Made by a program: the position numbers and the translations under genes. This document shows, piece after piece, positions 1-10,200 of a stretch of 64,000 nt of DNA. The DNA is taken from contig NZ_CP139447.1 in assembly GCF_047121295.1 (NCBI RefSeq), forward strand, positions 6,944,001 to 7,008,000. Reading direction: 5' to 3'. Source of the stretch: Longispora sp047121295 (GTDB lineage: Bacteria; Actinomycetota; Actinomycetes; Mycobacteriales; Micromonosporaceae). Each line of letters begins with the position of its first letter. Positions within the stretch are counted from its first letter, which is position 1. Under the pieces are notes generated by a model. That model searched no databases, was not told where the DNA came from, and saw nothing but the letters and a program-made list of their open reading frames with translations.

Positions 1-1630
1 GCGCCCCGCACAGCGCCGTCACCCCCGACGGGCTCGCGTTGTCCGACGGGTCGCGCGGCCGGACGACCAGGGCCTCACCGTCGGCGGCGGTGTCGAAGAA
101 GCCGCCCTCGCCGTCGGTGAACTGCTCCAGCGCGACGTCGAGGAGCTCGCCCGCCAGGGTGAGCCAGCGGCCCTCGCCGGTGAGCTGGTGCATCGCGCAG
201 AAGGCCTCGGCGACGCAGCCGTAGTCCTCGAGGACGCCGGCCGGGGTGCCGACGACGCCGTCCCGGGAGACCCGGCGGAGACGACCGTCGACGATGTGGT
301 CGACCAGGTTCCCCGACGCGGCCCAGATGGCGAGCGCGTTGTGCCCGTGCTCGGTGAGGCTGCCCTGGGGGCCGCTGTCCTCGACGATCGAGACGTATTC
401 GACCAGCGCGGTGAGCGTCAGGCCGTTCCAGGCGGCCACCAGCTTGTCGTCCCTGGCCGGCTGTGGCCGAAGGTCCCTGGCCGACCGCAGCTCCCGGCGC
501 ACCCGCCGCCAGCGCGCCACGACCTCCGGGGCGGCGTCGTCCACGTCCATGCCGAGCTGGAGCACGCTCGAACCGTGCTCGAAGGTGCCCTCCTTCGTCA
601 CCTTGAACAGGTCGGCCGCCCACGCCCCGTCGTCCGCGCCCAGCACCTCCACGAGCTGGTCCGCCGTCCACGCGTAGGTCAGGCCCTCGACGCCGTCGGT
701 GTCGGCATCCAGCGCGGCTGCGAACCCCCGCTCCGTCGACAGGTCCGTGGTCAGGAACTCGGCGGTCTCCCGTGCGACCCGCAGTGCGAGCTTGTCGCCG
801 GTCAGCTTCCACAGCTGGGTGTACACCCGCAGCAGCAGGGCATTGTCGTAGAGCATCTTCTCGAAGTGCGGGACGACCCACTCGGCGTCCACCGAGTACC
901 GCGCGAAGCCGCCGGCCAGCTGGTCGTACATCCCGCCCCGGGCCATCTGCTCGCAGGTGTGCCGGACCATCTCCAGCGCCTCGGGCGAGCCCGTCCGCTC
1001 GTGGTGCCTGAGCAGGAACAACAGCACCATGGACGGCGGGAACTTCGGGGCGCCGCCGAACCCGCCACGCAGGTCGTCGTACCCCTTGGTCAATTGACCC
1101 ACGGCGGCGTCGAGCAGGCCGGCGGTGATCTCGCCCCGCCCGGACGACGCCGGCGCCAGGACCTCCACGATCGCCCGGCCCTGGGCGAGGATGTCGTCCC
1201 GCTGCTCCGACCAGGCCTTGCCGACGGCCTCGACGAGGGCGACGAAATGGTCGCGCGGGAAGTAGGTGCCGCAGTAGAACGGCTCGCCGTCCGGGGTCGC
1301 GAACACGGTCATCGGCCAGCCACCCTGGCCGGTGGTCGCCTGGGTGGCGGCCATGTACACGGCGTCGACGTCGGGGCGCTCCTCGCGGTCGACCTTGACC
1401 GGGACGGTGAGCGCGTTGACGACGGCGGCGACGTCGGGATCCTCGAACGACTGGTGCGCCATGACGTGGCACCAGTGGCAGGCGCTGTAGCCGACGGAGA
1501 TCAGCAGCGGGACGTCCCGGCGCTTCGCCTCGGCGAAGGCCTCCGGGCCCCACTCCCACCAGTCCACCGGGTTCTCGGCGTGCTGCTGCAGGTACGGCGA
1601 CGTGGCCTGTGCGAGTCGGTTCACCGACAC
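1..1630 (-). CDS. DUF255 thioredoxin-domain protein (YyaL/SSP411-like), C-terminus beyond window
   Basis: About 543 residues are visible; the C-terminus lies off the left edge. The N-terminus reads MSVNRLAQATSPYLQQHAEN, typical of the DUF255/SSP411 family, followed by a thioredoxin-like domain with a C51-H-W-C54 redox motif (YSACHWCHVMAHQ). After that comes a helical region like the alpha/alpha toroid of sugar epimerases (GMYDQLAGGFARYSVD, PHFEKMLYDNALLL). The start is GTG at 1630, or GTG at 1624. The family is widespread but its reaction is not established; a redox role is inferred from the CxxC. It is divergent from the AhpD-like gene at 1817, which also carries a CxxC. The counterpart in M. 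tuberculosis also lies close to mca, as here. Family assignment is secure; function is not. Confidence 0.9.
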   Translation of the reverse strand, partial: MSVNRLAQATSPYLQQHAENPVDWWEWGPEAFAEAKRRDVPLLISVGYSACHWCHVMAHQSFEDPDVAAVVNALTVPVKVDREERPDVDAVYMAATQATTGQGGWPMTVFATPDGEPFYCGTYFPRDHFVALVEAVGKAWSEQRDDILAQGRAIVEVLAPASSGRGEITAGLLDAAVGQLTKGYDDLRGGFGGAPKFPPSMVLLFLLRHHERTGSPEALEMVRHTCEQMARGGMYDQLAGGFARYSVDAEWVVPHFEKMLYDNALLLRVYTQLWKLTGDKLALRVARETAEFLTTDLSTERGFAAALDADTDGVEGLTYAWTADQLVEVLGADDGAWAADLFKVTKEGTFEHGSSVLQLGMDVDDAAPEVVARWRRVRRELRSARDLRPQPARDDKLVAAWNGLTLTALVEYVSIVEDSGPQGSLTEHGHNALAIWAASGNLVDHIVDGRLRRVSRDGVVGTPAGVLEDYGCVAEAFCAMHQLTGEGRWLTLAGELLDVALEQFTDGEGGFFDTAADGEALVVRPRDPSDNASPSGVTALCGA

Positions 1631-1816
1631 AGACTATGCCGGCCGGGTCCGGCCCCCGGACGACATCCCGGCGGAACCCGGCGACCGTGCAGATGGTGAA
1701 CGCTGCCCGTCGCCCGCGCCCGGGCGCCGCCCACGATGGAGTGACCCGCGCCACATCCGTCACATTCCCCGGACGGGGTTCGTCAGTGCTGTGTCGAACA
1801 ACGAAGGAGAACAGAC

Positions 1817-2275
1817 ATGCAGGCACGGATGAAGAACCCCGCGATGGTGCTGCCCGACGCCGGTAAGGCGATCAACGGTCTGTACAAGGTGGCCCACAGT
1901 TCCGGGGTGCCGCAGACCACCCTGGAGCTCGTGCACCTGCGCGCCAGCCAGATCAACGGCTGCAGCGCGTGCGTGTACGGCGGGACGCACAGCGCGAAGA
2001 AGAACGGCGAGACCGACGAGCGGCTGTTCACGGTCGCCGCGTGGCGCGAGGCCCCCTACTTCACCGACGCGGAGCGCGCGGCCCTGGCGCTGGCGGAGTA
2101 CGCGACCCGGCTCGCCGACAACCCGGCCGGCGTGCCCGACGACGTCTGGAACGAGGCCGCAGCGCACTTCGACGAGCAGCAGCTCGCCGGGCTCGTGATG
2201 TGGATCGCGACCACCAACTTCTTCAACCGGCTGAACGCGGCCACCCGGCAGCCGGCCGGTCAGACCTGGGCCTGA
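1817..2275 (+). CDS. Carboxymuconolactone decarboxylase / AhpD-like protein
   Basis: A 152-residue protein of the AhpD/CMD fold. The stretch LVHLRASQINGCSACVYGG carries the C49-x2-C52 pair that acts as peroxidatic and resolving cysteines in AhpD-type alkylhydroperoxidases. A His follows at 58, further from the second Cys than in the usual CxxxH arrangement, so activity may differ from classical AhpD. The region ETDERLFTVAAWREAPYFTD is characteristic of the single-domain actinobacterial subgroup. The ATG start has a good ribosome binding site (GAAGGAG). A likely cytoplasmic peroxide or redox role is inferred. It is divergent from the DUF255 gene and convergent with the VOC gene, with a terminator between. 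Confidence 0.9.
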   Translation: MQARMKNPAMVLPDAGKAINGLYKVAHSSGVPQTTLELVHLRASQINGCSACVYGGTHSAKKNGETDERLFTVAAWREAPYFTDAERAALALAEYATRLADNPAGVPDDVWNEAAAHFDEQQLAGLVMWIATTNFFNRLNAATRQPAGQTWA

Positions 2276-2286
2276 GCCCCTCCGGG

Positions 2287-2315
2287 CGGGTGGCGGCAGC
2301 CGATGTCGCCACCCG
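2287..2315. terminator. Hairpin between convergent genes
   Basis: Perfect 9-bp inverted repeat CGGGTGGCG / CGCCACCCG with an 11-base loop, between the stops of the AhpD-like and VOC genes. It has no T-tract, as is common in actinobacteria; it could serve both strands. Confidence 0.6.
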
Positions 2316-2320
2316 GGCCC

Positions 2321-2710
2321 TCAGGAGGGCATCGTGCCCACGTTGATGATGTTGCCGTCCGGGTCGGCGAACCACACCCCCCGCATGCCATCGGTGACCG
2401 CGACGTCGTCCTTCCAGGTGATGCCCTCGTACTCGAAGGTCATGAAGGAAACGCCCTTCGCGCGCAGCGCGTCGATCTCGGCGTCGAACTGCGCGTCGGG
2501 CACCCCGAACGTGACGGCCGTGGCCTTGTTGGTGCCGGCGAACCCGGACACGTACACGAAGAGCATGCCGTCGCCGCAGGTGTAGAAGATGCCGCCGCCT
2601 TCAAACTCCTCGCGGAGGACCGACAGGCCCAGTGTGCCCTCGTAGAACTGGCGCGCCTTGTCCAGGTCCTTGACTGGCAGCGTGGCGGCCGGACTGAGCT
2701 CAGAAAACAT
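2321..2710 (-). CDS. VOC (glyoxalase/bleomycin-resistance fold) family protein
   Basis: A 129-residue single VOC unit pair. The N-terminus PVKDLDKARQFYEGTLGLSV is the classic first beta-alpha-beta unit and VWFADPDGNIINVG the closing strand with a typical terminal metal-ligand region. Family members bind a divalent metal and act as glyoxalases, dioxygenases or drug-binding proteins; the substrate cannot be told. The protein is cytoplasmic, with no signal peptide. It is transcribed alone, convergent with the AhpD-like gene. The following gene on the same strand (2780-3148) is upstream and separated by about 70 bases. Confidence 0.88.
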   Translation of the reverse strand: MFSELSPAATLPVKDLDKARQFYEGTLGLSVLREEFEGGGIFYTCGDGMLFVYVSGFAGTNKATAVTFGVPDAQFDAEIDALRAKGVSFMTFEYEGITWKDDVAVTDGMRGVWFADPDGNIINVGTMPS

Positions 2711-2779
2711 GGCTTCGCCCCCTTTGGCTCACCATCGACGCTACGCCTCGGCGCCGCTCGCCGGACCCGGTTCGGCCGG

Positions 2780-3148
2780 CTACTCGCAGCCGATGCCGTC
2801 GTGGTCGGCGTCGAGGCCGTAGATGTCCGTGCCGATCACCGACACCGGGCCCCGGACGAACGCGGGGCCGTTGCCCGGGCCACCCGCGCAGTCGACGTCC
2901 GTGGCGATCGGCACGCAGACCCCGCCGTAGTTCGGGTCGCACTGCGGGCCGAGCTGGGCGCCGGCGCCGGGCAGCGCGTTGGGCTGGGTCACGCCGGGTT
3001 GGGTCTGGGACCCGCCCGGTGCCGCCGACGCCCCGTTCGTGGCCGGTGCCGTGGTCACGGAGTCCGGCGCGGGCACGATGTCCGAGGCCAGCGCGGGGGC
3101 CGACCAGACAAGGACCACGAGCGACGCGACGACCATCGAGTTCCGCAT
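2780..3148 (-). CDS. Secreted protein with C-terminal excalibur calcium-binding domain
   Basis: A 122-residue protein with an N-terminal signal peptide (MRNSMVVASLVVLVWSAPAL followed by ASD, a plausible AxA-type cleavage). A low-complexity Pro/Ala/Gly/Thr linker of about 50 residues follows. The C-terminal domain has four cysteines and ends in DADHDGIGCE, the DxDxDGxxCE signature of the excalibur domain, a short calcium-binding extracellular module. It is predicted to be exported or wall-associated; the partner is unknown. It is a single gene, followed upstream by the ABC transporter operon on the same strand. The domain assignment rests on the terminal motif and is good; the role is unknown. 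Confidence 0.85.
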   Translation of the reverse strand: MRNSMVVASLVVLVWSAPALASDIVPAPDSVTTAPATNGASAAPGGSQTQPGVTQPNALPGAGAQLGPQCDPNYGGVCVPIATDVDCAGGPGNGPAFVRGPVSVIGTDIYGLDADHDGIGCE

Positions 3149-3284
3149 GGGAACCTCCCCGAAGCTGGCCCGTGCCGGCCGCCGCCGAGCGTGCCGGCCA
3201 GGGCGCTGGACAGTCCTGCGCAGCCGACGCTACGCCTGGTCAGCGGCCCGGCGGCCGATCAAGTCCAGGTTCGCATGATCGCGA

Positions 3285-4133
3285 CTACGCCGTCCCGGCC
3301 GGTTCCATCCGGATCGAGCCGTCGTCGAGGAGTTCGACCCGCAGCAGGGTGCCGGGCACCACCTCGCGGAGGATGTCGGGCGGCAGGTGCACGGCCCCGT
3401 CCCGGGCGACGACCGCGAAGTCCTGCCCGTGCCGGCCCTCGGCGCCGACCCGGCCGTCACGGATGGTCACGGTCCGGCCGAGGATCGCGCCGACGTCCGG
3501 GTCGTGGGTGACGGCGATGACGGTGGTACCGGCCCGGTTGACCGCCGTGAACGCCGCCAGCACCTCGTCGCGGGCGTCGTGGTCGAGCTGGCTGGTCGGC
3601 TCGTCGGCGAGGAGCAGGCCCGGGTTGGTGGCCATCGCGACGGCGACGGCGAGCCGCTGCCGCTCGCCGGGGGCCAGCTCGGCCGGCCGGGACCGGGCGA
3701 TCCGGTCCCCGTCGAGCCCGACGAGCGCGAGCACGTCGGCGGGGGCCAGGAGCTCGGAGCGCCGGTACCGGGGGACGTCACTCTGCGCGAACGCGATGTT
3801 CTTCTCGGCGGTCAGGTACGGCAGCAGGTTGCGGGACGCGCCCTGGAGCACCACGCCCACGTCGAGCCCGCGCATCCGCTGCAGTTCGGCGTCGCTGGCC
3901 TTGGCCACGTCGTGCTCGCCGACCGTCAGCCGGCCGGCCGACGGCTGGAGCAGGCCCGCCATCAGGGACAACAGGGTGGACTTGCCGGAGCCGGACGGTC
4001 CGACCAGCGCGACGGCCTCGCCGGGTTCGATGTCGAGGTCGACGCCGGAGAGGGCGACGACGTCGTAGCCCTCCAGCCGGTAGATGTAGACCAGGCCCCG
4101 GCAGGTGACCCTGATGCCCTTACTGTCCGTCAC
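3285..4133 (-). CDS. ABC transporter ATP-binding protein with non-canonical signature motif
   Basis: A 282-residue ATPase of the MacB/LolD type. It has Walker A GPSGSGKS (residues 45-52), a Q-loop in GVVLQGASRNL, Walker B LLLADEPTSQLD and a switch His in VTHDPD. The signature position reads ELAPGERQRLAVA, where LSGGQ is expected, so the motif is degenerate. After the ATPase domain there are about 50 extra residues that resemble a small C-terminal beta domain. The GTG start overlaps the TGA of the upstream permease by four bases (GTGA), indicating translational coupling. It is the third gene of an operon with two giant FtsX-type permeases, so it should power those permeases. The substrate is unknown. 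Confidence 0.92.
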   Translation of the reverse strand: MTDSKGIRVTCRGLVYIYRLEGYDVVALSGVDLDIEPGEAVALVGPSGSGKSTLLSLMAGLLQPSAGRLTVGEHDVAKASDAELQRMRGLDVGVVLQGASRNLLPYLTAEKNIAFAQSDVPRYRRSELLAPADVLALVGLDGDRIARSRPAELAPGERQRLAVAVAMATNPGLLLADEPTSQLDHDARDEVLAAFTAVNRAGTTVIAVTHDPDVGAILGRTVTIRDGRVGAEGRHGQDFAVVARDGAVHLPPDILREVVPGTLLRVELLDDGSIRMEPAGTA

Positions 4134-7100
4134 GACGTTCCTTCCCGTAGACGTCGCGGGTGGCCGCGCCGCATCGTGGTTCGCATGGCGGTGACGGCGA
4201 CGAGGCCGTACACCAGGATGATCAGGGCCAGGGCGGCGCCGGCCTGGGCGGGGGCGGGCCAGTAGTCGATCGGCACGCTGGCCAGCTGGCCGGCCGCCGG
4301 CAACAGGTGCGGCAGGGTGAGGACGCCGGTCACCGTCCCCGCCGCCGCGCCGACGCCGACCGCGATCACGAGCAGCAGGGTGTACTCCCGGAGCACCGCC
4401 CGGCGGACCTGCCGCCGCGACAGCCCGGCGACCCGGAGCGCGGCGGCCTCGTACGCCCGGTCCTGGGCACCCGGCCGGGCGGTGAGCGGCACGCCGAGCA
4501 CGCCGAGGAGCAGCGCCCCGATGGCGGCGACGACGTACAGCCGCAGGGCCACCGCCGAGCCCTGGTCGTCGAGGACGGCCCGGCGGTCCCCGAGCCGGGT
4601 GACGTCCACGATGGTCAGTCCGGCGCCGGTCAGCCGGGCGGCGAGGTCGGCGGGCGCGTCGGCGCGGGCCCACACCATCGGGGTGGTGTCGGCGTCGATC
4701 GCGTACGTGGGTGCGGCCCGGTCGCCGTAGGCCAGGTCGACCAGGATGCCCTTGCCGACGCCGGGCAGCACCGGGGCCGTCAGGACGCCACGGTAGGCCT
4801 GGTCGATGCCGTACAGGCCCGCGCCGTGGAAGTCCCCGACCGTGAAGCGCGGGTCGGACACCACGGCCGGCGTCGGGTACGGGGCGTCGACGTGCAGCAC
4901 CGCCAGGTTCTCCCCGGGCGGGGCCGTGAACGTGATCCGCAGCCCGCCCTCGCCGGCCAGGGCGGTGGCGACCGGCTGGCCCTCCGACGCCGGCTCGGCG
5001 CCCCGCCAGGCATCGGCCGTCCGCAGCCTGCCGGCCAGGTCGCCGGACGCGTCGCGCAGGCCCGTGACGAGCAGGTCACCCCGGAGGGTGGCGGCGGCGA
5101 TCGGGCCGCCGGCCCGGTACGCGTTGAATCCGATCAGGCGGCACGTCGACGCGCAGTCCGGCATGTCGGCCGCGAACCGGTTCGCGCCGGTGGCGATCTT
5201 GGTGAACGACACGGTGCGGCGGCCGGCCGGGGTGTCCAGCTGGGCGCCGAACGTCAGCGAACCGGCCGGCTCCATGACCAGGGCGGTCAGGTCGACCTCG
5301 ACGTGCGGGCCGTGCAGGGTGATCGGCGCGTCGGCCGGCGGGTGCAGCAGGTCGGCCACGGTCGACACGTCGCTGCCGGTGGTGCCGGGGTTCCAGTAGC
5401 CGACCCTGGGCAGCCGGGTGGTGTCGACGCCGACGACGTGCGAGGTGTCCTCGCCGACGCCGAGCACGGTGTCGACGGCGGCCATCGCGAACCGGCCCTG
5501 CGGGTCGACCTTGGCCACCGCGTTGAGCAGCTTGTCGGTGCCGACCGGTTCGAGGCGGTAGACGACGGGCGCGCCGGTCACGATGCCGGCCCGGACCTCG
5601 CGGTTGTGCGCGGCCATCCCCCAGGAGAACAGCCCGTAGGCGCTCAGCGCCGTGGCGACCACGACCAGGGCGACCAGGCGCGGCCCGCCCTGCCGGCGAC
5701 CGACGGCCGACCAGGCGAGCAGCGGCACCGGCCGGCCCCGCCGGACCGCCGCCGGACCGCGCCGCCGGGCGAGCAGCGCGACGACCCGGCCGGCGAGCCC
5801 GCCCGCCGACAGCGCCGCGAAACTGCCCGCGACCAGCGCGATGTCGCTGTCCCCGGACCGGGTGACCAGCGCCCACACCGAGAAGCCGGCCACCACGAAC
5901 AGCGCGGCGTCCAGGAACCCGAGCCGGCGGCGCAGCCCGGTGGACACCCGGCGCAGCAGGCCCAGCACCGGGCGGCGCAGCGGGGCGACGCTGGCGAGCA
6001 CGGCCACCAGCAGCGCGCCGACGAAGACACCGCCCCCGGTGAGGAACATCGGCATCCGGTACTCCGCGCGCACGTCCAGCTCCCGCAGCTGCCCCCAGAT
6101 CCCGCCCTGGACGGCCAGCCAGCCCAGCCCGGCGCCCACCGGCCCGGCGACGGCCACGAGCAGCACCGCCTCGACCAGTCCGAACCGCAGCACCCGGGCC
6201 GCCCGGAAGCCCCGCAGCTTCGCCACGGCCAGCTCGGTCGACCGGCTCTCGGCGAGGTTGGCCAGCACCAGGTAGACCACGAGCCAGCACAGCACGACGA
6301 GCTGCACGGCGACGAACAGCACCGACCGGACGGCCACCGCCCGCTGCGCCTTCACCTCGAGCAGCACGTTGGCCAGGTTGGTGCTCGCCGTGAGGCGCGC
6401 CAGCCGGCCCCTGCGGTCGCAGTCGGCCATCACGTCCGGCGCGGGCAGCGGCTCCCCGAACACGATCCGGCACGGGACGGACTGCCCGCCGACCGGCCGC
6501 CGCAGCGCCGACGTGAGCGCGTCGAGGGTGGTGAGGTCGACCCGGGACGCGATGATCGGGTAGTCGTAGCTGGTCCCGGCGGCGATCCGCCCCACGAAGC
6601 GGAAGTCGCGCACGGCCCCGCGCAGGGTGTCGTCCACCGTGAACAGGGTGCCGAAGAAGTCCCTGCTGCCCTGCTGGCCGACAGCGGCGTCGAAGTAGGC
6701 CCGGGGTCCCCAGAACGCCCGGTCGCTGGTGCCCTTGTACAGCCCGACGACGGTGCCCTGCACCCTCATCGCCCCGGCCTCGACGGCGATCCGGGCGCCC
6801 ACCTCCGCCCCGGACCCGGCGGGCGCGGCGAACTCCCCCGTGGCCTGCGGGCACCGGCCGGCGGTGAAGATCAGCCGGGTGCACTGCCCCTCCCGGGCGG
6901 CCACCCGGCCGTCCACCGCGTCGGAGCCGAAGGTGACCTTGCCCTCGAAGCGCGACTCGCGGACGGGCTGGCCGTAGTACCGGTCAAGGGGGTAGAACGC
7001 CCTGGCCGCCCTGTCGATCTCGGCCGGGTCGGTGTCGTGGTCGTAGACCTGCGGGGACGCCACGGTCAGCGTGGTCAGGGCCGGCGCGGCGGTGCGCAGC

Positions 7101-7249
7101 CCGTCCCGCAGCGACCACTGCTCGACGGCCCTGCTGTAGGCGGGCGCGAACACCGCGGCCGCCACGGACACCGCGACGAGGAGCACCACGAGCAGCGAAC
7201 TCGTCCGGCGGTGCCAGATTCCCGAACACGCCAGCCGCAGCGTGCCCAT
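4130..7249 (-). CDS. ABC transporter permease, FtsX/MacB type (second copy)
   Basis: A permease of 1039 residues. One N-terminal membrane segment (SLLVVLLVAVSVAAAVFAPA) leads into a large extracytoplasmic domain. A central group of segments follows, including the FtsX-like stretch LAESRSTELAVAKLRGFRAA. A second extracytoplasmic domain with a Cys-rich motif (PDCASTCRLIGFNAY) comes next, and a C-terminal FtsX core (AYEAAALRVAGLSRRQVRR) closes the protein. This is the two-repeat architecture of the largest MacB-like permeases. Its ATG shares one base with the stop of the upstream permease, and its stop overlaps the ATPase start. It is a paralogue of the neighbour and the two probably form a heterodimer. 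Such systems usually export or mechanically act on envelope substrates; the cargo is unknown. Confidence 0.9.
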   Translation of the reverse strand: MGTLRLACSGIWHRRTSSLLVVLLVAVSVAAAVFAPAYSRAVEQWSLRDGLRTAAPALTTLTVASPQVYDHDTDPAEIDRAARAFYPLDRYYGQPVRESRFEGKVTFGSDAVDGRVAAREGQCTRLIFTAGRCPQATGEFAAPAGSGAEVGARIAVEAGAMRVQGTVVGLYKGTSDRAFWGPRAYFDAAVGQQGSRDFFGTLFTVDDTLRGAVRDFRFVGRIAAGTSYDYPIIASRVDLTTLDALTSALRRPVGGQSVPCRIVFGEPLPAPDVMADCDRRGRLARLTASTNLANVLLEVKAQRAVAVRSVLFVAVQLVVLCWLVVYLVLANLAESRSTELAVAKLRGFRAARVLRFGLVEAVLLVAVAGPVGAGLGWLAVQGGIWGQLRELDVRAEYRMPMFLTGGGVFVGALLVAVLASVAPLRRPVLGLLRRVSTGLRRRLGFLDAALFVVAGFSVWALVTRSGDSDIALVAGSFAALSAGGLAGRVVALLARRRGPAAVRRGRPVPLLAWSAVGRRQGGPRLVALVVVATALSAYGLFSWGMAAHNREVRAGIVTGAPVVYRLEPVGTDKLLNAVAKVDPQGRFAMAAVDTVLGVGEDTSHVVGVDTTRLPRVGYWNPGTTGSDVSTVADLLHPPADAPITLHGPHVEVDLTALVMEPAGSLTFGAQLDTPAGRRTVSFTKIATGANRFAADMPDCASTCRLIGFNAYRAGGPIAAATLRGDLLVTGLRDASGDLAGRLRTADAWRGAEPASEGQPVATALAGEGGLRITFTAPPGENLAVLHVDAPYPTPAVVSDPRFTVGDFHGAGLYGIDQAYRGVLTAPVLPGVGKGILVDLAYGDRAAPTYAIDADTTPMVWARADAPADLAARLTGAGLTIVDVTRLGDRRAVLDDQGSAVALRLYVVAAIGALLLGVLGVPLTARPGAQDRAYEAAALRVAGLSRRQVRRAVLREYTLLLVIAVGVGAAAGTVTGVLTLPHLLPAAGQLASVPIDYWPAPAQAGAALALIILVYGLVAVTAMRTTMRRGHPRRLREGTS

Positions 7250-10200
7250 CACTGGCCGCCGGAGCGCAGCAGCGCGGGGTCGGCCCGGCGGACCAGGCCC
7301 AGCACGAGCCAGACCACCCCGGCGAACCCGAGCAGGGTGAGCGCGCCGGCCGTGCCCAGTTCGAGCGGGCCGAGCTTGTACACCGGCGTGATCGCGTCCT
7401 TCGCCGCGCTGACCAGGGGAATCGCGGACACCATCAGCCCGGCGGACAGCAGCCCGACCACCCCGCCGACCACGAACGGCACCCCGAGCAGGGTCGCGTA
7501 CTCCCGGCGCACCCCGGCCCGCAGGGTCTTCGCCGGCAGCCCGGCGATCCGCAGCGCCACCAGCTCGTACTGCCGGGCCCGGACCCCGATGTAGGCGTTG
7601 AGCAGCACCGCGCCCACGGCGAGCAGCACGGCGAGCACCCCGGCGGCCAGGTACAGCCACAGGGCGAGCGCCGGCGCCGCCCGGCCCAGCCGCTCCAGCC
7701 GGACGTCGCGGGACTGCACCTCGACGACCTGCACCCCGGCGGCGCCGAGCGCGGCGCGCAGGGTGTCCGGCGCGCCGGCGGCGACCCAGACCTCGTAGGA
7801 GACGCTGTTGGACGCGCTCAGGTTGGTGTCGACGGCGGCGGACCACACCTCGGCCCGGACGTCGAGGAGCACGCCGTGCTCGCCGACCCGGGGCGCGAGC
7901 CCGGCCCGCTGGACGACGTCGAACGGCTGCGGGTTGGCGCCGAGCGCCAGGATCGTGAACTCGTCGCCCTTGCGGTCGGCGTCGGGGGTGGCCCCGGCGA
8001 GGACCGTGGGCAGCCGGTCGGGCATGTCCGCGTACCGGATCCGGTAGTCCTCCGAGCCGGAGCCCTTCACGGACACGGTCAGCCCGGGGGTGACGGTCCC
8101 GGAGGTGCTGTCGGCGGGCTTGACCTCCCGCCAGGCCCCGCCACTGTCCAGGTGCGCGTCGATCGGCTGGCCGCCGTCGAGCAGCTTCGCGACGGTCATC
8201 TCGACGGTGTACGGGGCCGAGCGGCCCGGGAACCGCTGGAGGATCAGCCCGACGAGCCGACAGCCGGCCGTGCAGCCGGGCACGGCCGCGCGATACGTGT
8301 TCGCGCCGGCCCGCAGCGCGCCCAGCTGCACCTCGCGCGGCCCCTTGCCGGGGGTCGTGATCCAGGCGGCGAGCTGCAACGGCTCGGCGCTGTCGAACTT
8401 GGCGACCGTCACCTCGGCCGCGAACTCCGGCCCCTTGATCATGATGGCGCGCGACTGGTCGACGGCGACCTTGTCGGCGACCTCCTGGGCGGTGCCGGGC
8501 TCGCCGTGCGGCCACAGGGCCACGTTCGCAAACCGGGTCGGGTCGACCCCGACGATGGTGAGGTTGTCGCCGTCGTAGAACTGGGAGACCCGGACGGCCG
8601 CCATCGCGTAGCTCCCGGTCGGGTCGGCCTTGGCCACCCCGTCGAGGAGCACCTGCGGGTCCGTGGCCAGCACCCGGTAGACGGTGGGCGCGCCCGCGTA
8701 CGCGTCGGCGACCCGGACCCGGTTGTAGTCGGCCACACCCCAGATCGCGGTGGAGAAGCCGAGCAGCGACAACGCGACCGTGAGCACCATGCTCAGCCGG
8801 ACCGTGGACTGCCGGCGGCCGAGCTGGGCGCTGGCGAGCATGGCCGGCACCCGGCCGGCGCGCAGCGCCCCGCCGACCCGCCGACGGCTCCACATCGCCA
8901 GGCCCCGGGCCACGCCGAGCCCGGCGAGCAGGGCCAGCAGCGGGGCGGCCAGCAGCGCGAGGGAGGACGTCCGGTCGCCGGCGGCGAGCACCTGGTACAG
9001 CGCGACGGCGGTGAGCGCGACGACGATCCCCTCGCCGACGGCCGCCTTGAACCGGGCCCGGGGCGGCACCCGGCGCAGCAGCGCCAGGGCCGGGGTGCGC
9101 AGCGTGCGCCGGGACGCGAGCCACACCGTGCCCATCCCGGCGACGACGGCGATCAGCGCGGCGACGAGCAGTTCCCAGCGCAGCTCGACGATCACCCCGT
9201 CGGCGAGGATCGCGCCGGCGGCCAGCCAGGTGAACCCGAGGCCGAGCAGCAGGCCCAGCGGGGTCGCCAGCGTCACGAGCACCAGGGCTTCGCCGAGTCC
9301 GAACCGGACGGTCCGGCCGGTGCCGAAGCCGCGCAGCTTGGCCAGCGCGATCTCCGGGCCGCGCTCCTCGGTGACGGACGCGACCGCCAGGTACAGCACG
9401 AACAGGCAGAGCAGCAGCAGGGGGAGGGCGACGAGCGGGACGCTCGCGGTCAGGGCGTCCTGCTCGGCCCGGATGTCGTCCAGCATCCCGGGCAGCAGCG
9501 AGCCGGTCGGCAACCCGGCCCGGGCGAGATCCTTGATGTCGGAGGCGAGCCGGCCGGCGTCGGAGAGGGCGACGGAATCACCCTTCAGGGGGTACTCCAC
9601 GGTCACGCGCCGGTCCTGGGCGGTCACCTCGGCCGGGTTGCTGGTGAGCACGGGCGCGTCGAGCTTGTCGGCGGCCTCGCTGCCGGTACCCCCGAAGTAG
9701 TTGTTCCGCCCCCAGAACGACGACAGCGTGTCGGTCGGCGTGTAGGTGCCGACCACGGTGCCCGTCCGCTCGACGGTCGACCCGTTCACCACGACCTGGT
9801 ACCCGAACGGCTGGCCCACCTTCGCGCCGACCAGTTCGGCGGCCTTGACCCCGAGCAGGATCTCGCCGCCCCGGGCCGGGTCGGTGCAGGTGCCGGCGGC
9901 GATCACGATGTGCGCGCAGACGTCCTGCCGGTAGACGTGCAGGGCCAGCGCGTGCTGCGGGCCGATCACGATCTTCTCGGACGAACCGTCCACCCCGGCC
10001 CCGAAGTGCCGGCCGGTCGCGTCCTTGTCGGCCAGGATCTGGTCGGCCTTGGCGTGCAGGGCTCCCGGGTCCATCCCGCCCTGGGCCGGCGCGTCGAACC
10101 ACAGCTCCGTCTGCCAGGACGCCGCGTTACTCAGCCCGTCCCGCAGCACCGAGTCCTGGGCCGCCCGGGTGTACGCGGGCACGAGCACCGCTGCGGCGGC